Shown here: positions 42,293 to 47,734 of the stretch, one piece after another
Layout of the letters: every line of letters begins with the position of its first letter
Numbering within the stretch: the stretch's first letter is position 1
NCBI GenBank assembly: GCA_002862785.1
Contig: PKDZ01000003.1
Location: 1 to 47,734 of the forward strand
Length of the DNA: 47,734 nt
Origin: Flavobacteriales bacterium
GTDB lineage: Bacteria; Bacteroidota; Bacteroidia; Flavobacteriales_D; Sanyastnellaceae
Direction: 5' to 3'
Made by a program: the position numbers and the translations under genes
Notes under the pieces: generated by a model
Database searches by the model: none
The model's input: the letters and a program-made list of their open reading frames with translations, nothing else
What the model was told of the DNA's origin: nothing

Positions 42293-43723
42293 ATGAACCT
42301 GAATCACGAAAGTGTCTGGGCAAATTGCCTCTCCTTCATCGAAGACAATGTCAGCGCCCAGGCTTTCAAGACGTGGTTCATTCCGATCAAAGCGGTCAAG
42401 CTCGAGGATGCGGTCCTGACCATTCAGGTTCCGTCCCAGTTCTTTTACGAGTGGCTCGAAGAGCACTATGTGGATTTGCTCCGCAAAGCCATCGGAAAGG
42501 AATTGGGAAAGGAGGCCCGGTTGGAATACTCCATCATCATGGAGCAGCCAGCAGCCGGCACCTCCCCTTACACGGTCAAACTGCCGACGTCGCACAATGC
42601 GGCGGTGCGCAACCGGTCGGTCCAGATGCCAATGGATGGCGCTGAAGCTCCCATCAAGAATCCCTTTGTGATTCCGGGCCTCAAAAAGCTCAACATCGAC
42701 TCCAACCTCAATCCGAAGTACAGCTTCGAGAACTTCATTGAGGGAGAGAGCAACCGGTTGGCGCGCAGTGCTGGATTTGCCGTGGCCCAGAAGCCCGGTG
42801 GTACGGCATTCAACCCGCTGCTCATTTACAGCCCGGTGGGCCTCGGAAAGACCCACCTCGCCCACGCGATCGGAATTGAAATCAAGAACCGCTTCCCGGA
42901 GAAGACGGTCCTCTACGTCAACTCGGAAAAGTTCACGCACCAATTCATCGACGCGGTGCGGAACAACAGTGTCAACGATTTCTCCCACTTCTACCAGCTC
43001 ATGGACGTCCTCATCGTGGACGACGTACAGTTCTTCAGCGGCAAGGAGAAGACGCAGGACGTGTTCTTCCACATCTTCAACCACCTCCACCAGACGGGCA
43101 AGCAGATTGTCCTGACCAGCGACAAGCCGCCGGTGGAGATGCAGGGCATGGAGCAGCGCCTCCTCTCCCGCTTCAAGTGGGGCCTCAGTGCCGATGTGCA
43201 GGTGCCGAGCCTCGAGACCCGGATGGCCATCCTCGAAAAGAAGATGTACGCAGATGGCATCGATCTCCCGCGCGAGGTCATGGAGTACTTGGCCTACTCG
43301 ATCAACACGAACATTCGCGAGCTGGAGGGCGCCCTCATCAGCCTCATCGCCCAGAGCAGCCTGAACCGCAAGGCGGTCACGCTCGAACTGGCGAAGCAGA
43401 TGATCGACAAGTTTGTCAAGAACACCGCCCGCGAGGTCAGCATCGACTACATCCAGAAGGTGGTGTGCGATTACTTCGACCTGCCGATCGAGCTCCTCAA
43501 GTCCAAGACCCGGAAGCGCGAAATCGTCCAGGCCCGTCAGATTGCGATGTACTTCGCCAAGAAGATGACCAAGAGCTCGCTCGCCAACATCGGTCTGCAT
43601 TGCGGAGGAAAGGACCACGCCACCGTGCTCCACGCCTGCCGGACGGTCAACAACCTGAGCGAGACGGACAAGCACTTCCGCAAGTACCTCGAGGATCTGG
43701 AGAAGAAGCTGAACGTCAGCTGA
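42293..43723 (+). CDS. dnaA: Chromosomal replication initiator DnaA
   Basis: 476-residue AAA+ protein that melts oriC. Domain I (SVWANCLSFIEDNVSAQAFKTWF), a short linker, then domain III with FNPLLIYSPVGLGKTHLAHAIG (Walker A), LIVDDVQFFSGKE (Walker B), LTSDKPPVEMQGMEQRLLSRFKWGL (sensor/box VII), and domain IV with KKMTKSSLANIGLHCGGKDHATVLHACRTV (DnaA box-binding signature). Walker A has Ser-Pro where most DnaA proteins have Gly-Gly, but GKT is intact. Standard ATG after a long leader. A phosphatase gene follows 13 bases later. Confidence 0.97.
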   Translation: MNLNHESVWANCLSFIEDNVSAQAFKTWFIPIKAVKLEDAVLTIQVPSQFFYEWLEEHYVDLLRKAIGKELGKEARLEYSIIMEQPAAGTSPYTVKLPTSHNAAVRNRSVQMPMDGAEAPIKNPFVIPGLKKLNIDSNLNPKYSFENFIEGESNRLARSAGFAVAQKPGGTAFNPLLIYSPVGLGKTHLAHAIGIEIKNRFPEKTVLYVNSEKFTHQFIDAVRNNSVNDFSHFYQLMDVLIVDDVQFFSGKEKTQDVFFHIFNHLHQTGKQIVLTSDKPPVEMQGMEQRLLSRFKWGLSADVQVPSLETRMAILEKKMYADGIDLPREVMEYLAYSINTNIRELEGALISLIAQSSLNRKAVTLELAKQMIDKFVKNTAREVSIDYIQKVVCDYFDLPIELLKSKTRKREIVQARQIAMYFAKKMTKSSLANIGLHCGGKDHATVLHACRTVNNLSETDKHFRKYLEDLEKKLNVS

Positions 43724-43736
43724 CCTCCCTCCTGCC

Positions 43737-44186
43737 GTGACCCGTTATCTCGTCGTTTGCCTCGGCAACATTTGTCGCTCGCCCATCGGTGAGGGCTGGA
43801 TTCGCCATGCCGCCATGGTGCGGGGTCTTCGGGTCAAGGTGGACAGCGCCGGCACCTCGGGCTACCACGCCGGAGACCCTCCGGACCGTCGCAGTGTGGC
43901 GACCATGCGGTCGGTCGACATCGACATTTCAGGCCAGCGCTCCCGAAAGTTCGTCCGCGCTGATTTTCAGAAGTTCGACCACATCCTCGTGATGGACCGA
44001 GCCAACCTCGCCGATGTCCTGGCGATGGCACGGACTGAAGAAGAGCGCGAGAAGGTGGCCTTGTTCGATCCGTCTGGTGCTGAGGTGCCCGACCCCTACT
44101 ACGGCGGCGAGGACGGCTTTGCGCTGGTGCGGGAACAGGTCCGCGAGGCCGCGGAGGCCCAGTTGTCCGCTGACTTTCCGTCTTGA
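43737..44186 (+). CDS. Low-molecular-weight protein-tyrosine phosphatase
   Basis: 149 residues, cytoplasmic. The P-loop VCLGNICRSPIGEG (C-x5-R-S) is at residues 7-20 and the general acid loop DPYYGG near 120. Related enzymes dephosphorylate tyrosine kinases of polysaccharide export or small substrates; target unknown here. The start is GTG 43737, 13 bases after dnaA. The stop is 4 bases from the stop of the opposite-strand lipoprotein gene. Confidence 0.93.
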   Translation: MTRYLVVCLGNICRSPIGEGWIRHAAMVRGLRVKVDSAGTSGYHAGDPPDRRSVATMRSVDIDISGQRSRKFVRADFQKFDHILVMDRANLADVLAMARTEEEREKVALFDPSGAEVPDPYYGGEDGFALVREQVREAAEAQLSADFPS

Positions 44187-44190
44187 GTCG

Positions 44191-44940
44191 TCACTCCACC
44201 CGGACGGTGAACCGGAGTGGCATGTGGTGCGGCAACCCGAGTTCGGGATGCGCTTCCTCTCCAAAGGCCTCCCCTGAAGTGGCCCACATGGTCCATTCGC
44301 TGTTCGATCGAGCCCGGAACAGTTCTCTCTCGATGGCGGGCACCACCTGATTCGCGTCTCCCTTGTTGAACGAGATGGAGACGGTCTCCGGTTCCAAAGG
44401 ACGGCCATCTGCCCGGGCGGTGGAAATGGTCAAGGTGATCTCCTCTCCGGATTGAATCACCTGTCCCCCACGGGAGCGGTGGTCAGAAAGCCGCATCCGA
44501 AGCAGATCGACCCATTCCTGCTCGATCGCGCTGGGGGAGGCGGAATCCCGACCCATCTCTTCCAGAAAGAATTGGGCGAGGCTGTTTTGGTCATGGCAAT
44601 GCCAGCGAATCGTCATGCTGTCGACTCTCCCCCGCCATCCGAAGGCATCCCGGATGGACAAGGGAAGGTCTTCTGGAGACAGCCGCATGAGGTCTTCGCA
44701 TGCGATGTCAGGGAGAGAATGAAGGTCGCGGGCCAAGGTGGCCAGGCTGTTGTCCGCATCCGGTCGAAGCCAATGGGTCTGTTGGTCCACTTCTGCAGCG
44801 ACCCACCCATGGACCACGGCCTCCGCGACCGAGCCGCTGCCCAATTCAATGAGCTTCCATGGTGGAGGCGTCGAATGGTGACAACTCCAGAGAGACAGGA
44901 GGACGACCAGCCACCCGGCGATGGGCAGGGGTGGTCTCAT
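44191..44940 (-). CDS. Lipoprotein with degenerate FKBP-like domain
   Basis: 249-residue precursor with a lipobox (LLSLWSCHH, Cys about 20). The C-terminal part (EEITLTISTARADGRPLEP ... ISFNKGDANQVVPAIERELF ... MWATSGEAFGEEAHPELGLP) follows the strand order of an FKBP domain, but the aromatic residues of the proline-binding pocket are poorly kept, so isomerase activity is doubtful. The middle (about 95-160) also hints at an earlier diverged domain. Start ATG 44940 overlaps the stop of the upstream FKBP lipoprotein (ATGA), suggesting origin by duplication and co-translation. Family call by pattern only. Confidence 0.7.
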   Translation of the reverse strand: MRPPLPIAGWLVVLLSLWSCHHSTPPPWKLIELGSGSVAEAVVHGWVAAEVDQQTHWLRPDADNSLATLARDLHSLPDIACEDLMRLSPEDLPLSIRDAFGWRGRVDSMTIRWHCHDQNSLAQFFLEEMGRDSASPSAIEQEWVDLLRMRLSDHRSRGGQVIQSGEEITLTISTARADGRPLEPETVSISFNKGDANQVVPAIERELFRARSNSEWTMWATSGEAFGEEAHPELGLPHHMPLRFTVRVE

Positions 44941-45494
44941 GCCGGCCGCCGATACAGGCCGATCCGGAGGTGGACGGAAATCACCGCTTCCTGTGGGATG
45001 TCCGGTGGAAGGCCAGACATGCCCCAAGCCCGAACTGGGGGAATCAGGGCGCGCAGGCTGTCGCCGATGTGGGCCTCTCCAATCAGCTCGTGGAATCCGG
45101 AAGGCAGGTCGGTGCTGCCCGGTTCGAAGGCGAGCGGTCCGTCAGTCTGCCAATCGGTGATGACGGTGCCGTCGAGCAGTTCGAAACGGTGATGCAGCTC
45201 CAAAACGGTGCCTTCCGTCAATTCAGCGACGGCGGGAGAGCCCGGAATCGAGTCCAACCGTTCGGAACGGATGCCGGTGCCGGAACGGACCACGCTCCCC
45301 CACTCTGCGGTCTCCCGATCAATCAAGCTGTCTAGGGCCAAGGCCCGCTGGCGATGGAATTCGAGCAGGTCCTGTTTGGACGGGGTGCCCTTGGTCGTCC
45401 AGTCCGGCAGGTGTTGGTCTGGTTGGCACCCGGCGCATCCCGCGAGCAGGATGGCGGCGGACAACACGGCGCCGATCGGAGCCGGCCGCTTCAT
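44937..45494 (-). CDS. FKBP-type peptidyl-prolyl isomerase lipoprotein, GldI-like
   Basis: 185-residue precursor with lipobox LLAGCAGC. The FKBP core is clear: GTVLELHHRFELLDGTVITDW, PLAFEPGSTDLPSGFHELI, GDSLRALIPPVRAWGMSGLPPDIPQEAVISVHLRI. In gliding Bacteroidota a lipoprotein FKBP, GldI, is needed for motility and T9SS, and is often found next to a DHH phosphoesterase, as here. Identity as GldI is inference from architecture and neighbours. ATG 45494 shares a base with the stop of the DHH gene. Confidence 0.85.
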   Translation of the reverse strand: MKRPAPIGAVLSAAILLAGCAGCQPDQHLPDWTTKGTPSKQDLLEFHRQRALALDSLIDRETAEWGSVVRSGTGIRSERLDSIPGSPAVAELTEGTVLELHHRFELLDGTVITDWQTDGPLAFEPGSTDLPSGFHELIGEAHIGDSLRALIPPVRAWGMSGLPPDIPQEAVISVHLRIGLYRRPA

Positions 45495-46555
45495 CAGGCG
45501 TCCGCTTCTTCCGCGGCGGTGATGCCGGCCGCAATTTCGGGAAGCAGGCCTCTGAGCCGGGCCATGACCACACCGATTGATTCTTTGGAAGCCCCACCGG
45601 CGGCATTGTGGTGTCCTCCTCCGTCGAAGTGTTTTTCGGCGAAATCCCGAACGCTGAATTGCCCCACCGAGCGGAAACTCATCTTGACGCGGTCCGAGGA
45701 TTGTTTGGCGAAGACGGCCACTTTGACCCCGGAAACGCCGAGGGCCTTGTTGACCAAGCCCTCCGTGTAGCCTGGCCGGTAGTGAAACCGTTCCATGTCC
45801 TCTGCGGTCAGGTGGACGAACGCGGTCTGGAATTCTGGATAGACCTCCATGCGTTCCACAACGGCAAAAGCATGCAGTTTCATGCGGTCCATTGGCTGTT
45901 CGCCGAAGATGGCCTCGTGGACGGCGGTGTGGTTCAGTCCCTGGTCCATCATGGCGGCCACCACGCGGTGGGTCTCGGCAGAGACCGAGTTGAAGCGGAA
46001 GCTGCCCGTGTCGGTCATCATGCCGGCATAGAGCAACCCGGCTGTGGTGGCGTCGACCGCCTCCTTTCCACCCAGACCGGCAATCACACCCCAGAGGAGT
46101 TCGGCGGTGGAACTGCACCGCGCGTCGTGGACGCGGGCCGTCGGAAAGTCCTCCGGTCCCATGTGGTGGTCGACCATGAGCCAGGTTCCGGTGGCGGACT
46201 CTGCGGCATCTTTCATCGGGCCGAGGCGTCCCATGCCGTTGTAGTCCAGGGCAAACAACACGTCGGCCCGGTGGAGGGCTTCTTGGGCTTGGCCTGGATC
46301 CCGGTCGAAGAGCACGATGTCGTTCACGCCGGTCATCCAGTCCAAGGCTTCGTCCGGCGCATCGGGCAGCAGGCAGGTGACCTCCTTTCCTGTGGAGCGC
46401 AGGTAACGGGCCAAGGCGAGCGACGTGCCGACGGCATCGGCGTCGGGTGACCGGTGGCTGGTGATGGCGATGTGGTGGGCTCCGTCGAGGTGACGCTGGA
46501 ATTCGACCAGATCGGAAACGTCCACCATGCTGTGGACGGATTGCGGTGCAGACAT
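45494..46555 (-). CDS. DHH-family phosphoesterase (NrnA-like oligoribonuclease/PAP phosphatase)
   Basis: 353 residues. DHH motifs are complete: HRSPDADAVGTSLAL (residues ~30), VLFALDYNGMGRLG, LMVDHHMGPEDF, MTDTGSFRF, and the DHHA1 motif FDGGGHHNAAGGAS near the C-terminus. NrnA-like enzymes degrade nanoRNAs and pAp. ATG 46555 is preferred; the open frame runs 1.1 kb further upstream but only as antisense of nth. TATCTTCG ends 6 bases before the ATG and shares its TA with the nth element. Confidence 0.93.
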   Translation of the reverse strand: MSAPQSVHSMVDVSDLVEFQRHLDGAHHIAITSHRSPDADAVGTSLALARYLRSTGKEVTCLLPDAPDEALDWMTGVNDIVLFDRDPGQAQEALHRADVLFALDYNGMGRLGPMKDAAESATGTWLMVDHHMGPEDFPTARVHDARCSSTAELLWGVIAGLGGKEAVDATTAGLLYAGMMTDTGSFRFNSVSAETHRVVAAMMDQGLNHTAVHEAIFGEQPMDRMKLHAFAVVERMEVYPEFQTAFVHLTAEDMERFHYRPGYTEGLVNKALGVSGVKVAVFAKQSSDRVKMSFRSVGQFSVRDFAEKHFDGGGHHNAAGGASKESIGVVMARLRGLLPEIAAGITAAEEADA

Positions 46556-46561
46556 GAGAAG

Positions 46562-46575
46562 CGAAGATACCTTGC
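46562..46575. promoter_or_regulatory. Overlapping divergent -7-like elements (DHH gene and nth)
   Basis: Minus strand TATCTTCG (46569-46562) and plus strand TACCTTGC (46568-46575) share the central TA. Only 24 bases separate the two start codons. Confidence 0.45.
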
Positions 46576-46579
46576 GGCC

Positions 46580-47269
46580 ATGTCCGAATCTGTCATCGAG
46601 CCCCCGCTTCCCCTCCCCGATTTGTCGACAAAGTCTGCGCGTGTCAAATGGGTGATGGACGAACTCGAGCGTCTGTACCCTGAAGTGCCCGTTCCTTTGG
46701 ACCACACCGACCCCTACACATTGCTTGTGGCCGTGCTGCTCAGCGCCCAATGCACGGACGAGCGGGTCAACCAAATCACCCCGGCCCTGTTCGCCCGGGC
46801 GAACAACCCCAAGGACATGCGGCACGTCCCCGTAGAGGAGGTGCGGGCCATCATCCGCCCGTGTGGACTCAGCCCGCAGAAGTCCAAGGCCATCGTGCGT
46901 TTGAGCGAGATTCTGATGGACGAGCACGGCGGCATTGTCCCCCAAGACATGGAGGCGTTGGAGCGGCTGCCGGGTGTGGGCCACAAGACCGCGTCGGTGG
47001 TCATGTCGCAAGCCTTTGGCGTCCCGGCCTTTCCGGTCGACACCCACATCCACCGGCTGATGTACCGCTGGAATTTCACCAACGGCAAGAACGTAGAGCA
47101 GACCGAGCGCGACGCCAAGCGCCTCTTCCCTGAGGACAAGTGGAACAAGCTGCACCTGCAGATCATCTTTTATGGCCGCGAGTACTCCCCTGCCCGCAGC
47201 CCCAAGCGCGACCGCGATTTCATCACGCGCACCATCGGCCGCAAGACCGAAATCGCCAAGCTGAAGTAA
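46580..47269 (+). CDS. nth: Endonuclease III-family DNA glycosylase lacking the iron-sulfur cysteines
   Basis: Base-excision repair glycosylase/AP lyase for oxidised pyrimidines, 229 residues. HhH motif LPGVGHKTASVV with catalytic Lys, and the catalytic Asp in FPVDTHIHRL. E. coli Nth ends with four cysteines (C-x6-C-x2-C-x5-C) holding a 4Fe-4S cluster; here the equivalent C-terminus (LQIIFYGREYSPARSPKRDR and after) has no cysteine at all, so the cluster is absent. TACCTTGC ends 4 bases before the ATG. Divergent from the DHH gene. Confidence 0.92.
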   Translation: MSESVIEPPLPLPDLSTKSARVKWVMDELERLYPEVPVPLDHTDPYTLLVAVLLSAQCTDERVNQITPALFARANNPKDMRHVPVEEVRAIIRPCGLSPQKSKAIVRLSEILMDEHGGIVPQDMEALERLPGVGHKTASVVMSQAFGVPAFPVDTHIHRLMYRWNFTNGKNVEQTERDAKRLFPEDKWNKLHLQIIFYGREYSPARSPKRDRDFITRTIGRKTEIAKLK

Positions 47270-47278
47270 TCCCGCTCC

Positions 47279-47734
47279 ATGGGCTTCTTCTCCAACGACT
47301 ACCCTGAGCGCATGCCCTTGCTGGAGCGCATCGGTAAGGAGTGGCGCTTCCGCAAGGCGGTCAGGGCCTCCAAGCGCGAGCATGGCCAGCCACAGTTCAT
47401 TCTTGTCCACCCCGATTGGCCGAGCAAGCGCGCGAGCATCATGGCCTATGCTGACGCCTTGAAGTGGGTGGTCACCAACCGGCCCCACACGCCTGCAAGA
47501 TTCAACGGAACCATCACCCTGAAGCTGGCCTTTGACGACCGCACCGAGAAGCGGAAGGCCCAATCGGGATTTTGGAACGGCCATTGCCTGGACATCAGCA
47601 AGTCGACCCTCGACCGCCACCACCACGCCGTCTTCGGCTACGGTGTCAACGTGGACCCCGCCGCACATAAAGGCCCCATGCTGGAAAAGTCGGAGGGCAA
47701 TGCCGTTCATGACGGCAGAGAAATCCAGGGTCCC
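47279..47734 (+). CDS. Unknown protein, N-terminal 152 residues (runs off the window)
   Basis: Hand-translated from ATG 47279, 9 bases after the nth stop; no stop codon before the window end. It begins MGFFSNDYPERMPLLERIG and includes QFILVHPDWPSKRASIMAY, GFWNGHCLDISKSTLDRH and VFGYGVNVDPAAH, with many His/Arg/Lys residues; no signal peptide or membrane segment. The FGYGVNVDP and KSEGNAVHDGREI stretches look conserved, but I do not recognise the family and assign no function. Codon use resembles its neighbours, so it is likely real. Confidence 0.75.
   Translation, partial: MGFFSNDYPERMPLLERIGKEWRFRKAVRASKREHGQPQFILVHPDWPSKRASIMAYADALKWVVTNRPHTPARFNGTITLKLAFDDRTEKRKAQSGFWNGHCLDISKSTLDRHHHAVFGYGVNVDPAAHKGPMLEKSEGNAVHDGREIQGP

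Noticed and set aside
45495-46118. Upstream extension of the GldI-like FKBP frame
   Set aside because: Out-of-frame with and overlapping the DHH coding region; the lipoprotein signal peptide starts at 45494.
46556-47710. N-terminal extension of the DHH frame (to 738 codons)
   Set aside because: The extra 385 codons are antisense of nth and the last gene; NrnA-like proteins start at the HRSPDADAVG region, and a promoter element lies at 46562.

Overview
The window is a gene-dense, high-GC chromosomal segment from a member of the Bacteroidota, probably a Flavobacteriales-like or related marine lineage (the rank below phylum is inference). The phylum call rests on type IX secretion (T9SS) C-terminal sorting domains on several large exported proteins, a CHU_C-type (type B) sorting domain on a PKD protein, SprB-like repeats, a Pur-alpha-like DUF3276 protein, the long Bacteroidota form of LepB, DUF5683, and repeated TAnnTTTG promoter -7 elements. 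No insertion sequence, prophage, CRISPR array, rRNA or tRNA gene was found. The segment looks like core chromosome, perhaps not far from the origin, since parAB and dnaA lie within 10 kb of each other.

Layout. 1-2133: partial glnS, a small YopX-like hypothetical, an orphan LytTR regulator with a degenerate receiver, and clpS. 2187-11361: three paralogous secreted FG-GAP/UnbV/SprB-repeat proteins, interrupted by rpe and coaE. 11369-17224: a lipoprotein isoaspartyl peptidase, an nfeD-SPFH-aldehyde dehydrogenase operon, an arginyl/leucyl-tRNA-protein transferase-like gene and an exodeoxyribonuclease III. 17225-22112: a T9SS-tagged pentaheme cytochrome and a fourth FG-GAP/UnbV protein, separated by a good intrinsic terminator. 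22219-27094: mtaB, lgt, an inositol-monophosphatase, then an ECF sigma / small membrane protein / Spy-like operon. 27098-29088: DEAD-box helicase and msrB. 29219-31903: PKD/CHU_C surface protein. 31949-37656: DUF3276, parA, parB, DUF5683, dapB, lepB, WbqC. 37616-41978: an orphan ParE-like gene, gcvT, comB-like, zinc phospholipase C/S1-P1-like, and a bacterial homologue of the queuosine-tRNA mannosyltransferase (DUF3524). 42293-47734: dnaA, a low-molecular-weight phosphatase, the opposite-strand operon DHH phosphoesterase - GldI-like FKBP lipoprotein - degenerate FKBP lipoprotein, nth, and a partial unknown gene.

Functional threads: (a) a surface/secretion theme (five T9SS cargo-like proteins, signal peptidase I, Lgt, lipoproteins, a GldI-like FKBP); (b) a possible N-degron route (ClpS plus an ATE-like transferase); (c) tRNA modification (mtaB and the DUF3524 mannosyltransferase); (d) replication and segregation (dnaA, parAB, with a consensus DnaA box before parA). 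The most striking non-coding signal is a TAnnTTTG-like promoter -7 element placed 4-6 bases before many start codons, which implies leaderless mRNAs, including a very compact bidirectional promoter between nth and the DHH gene.
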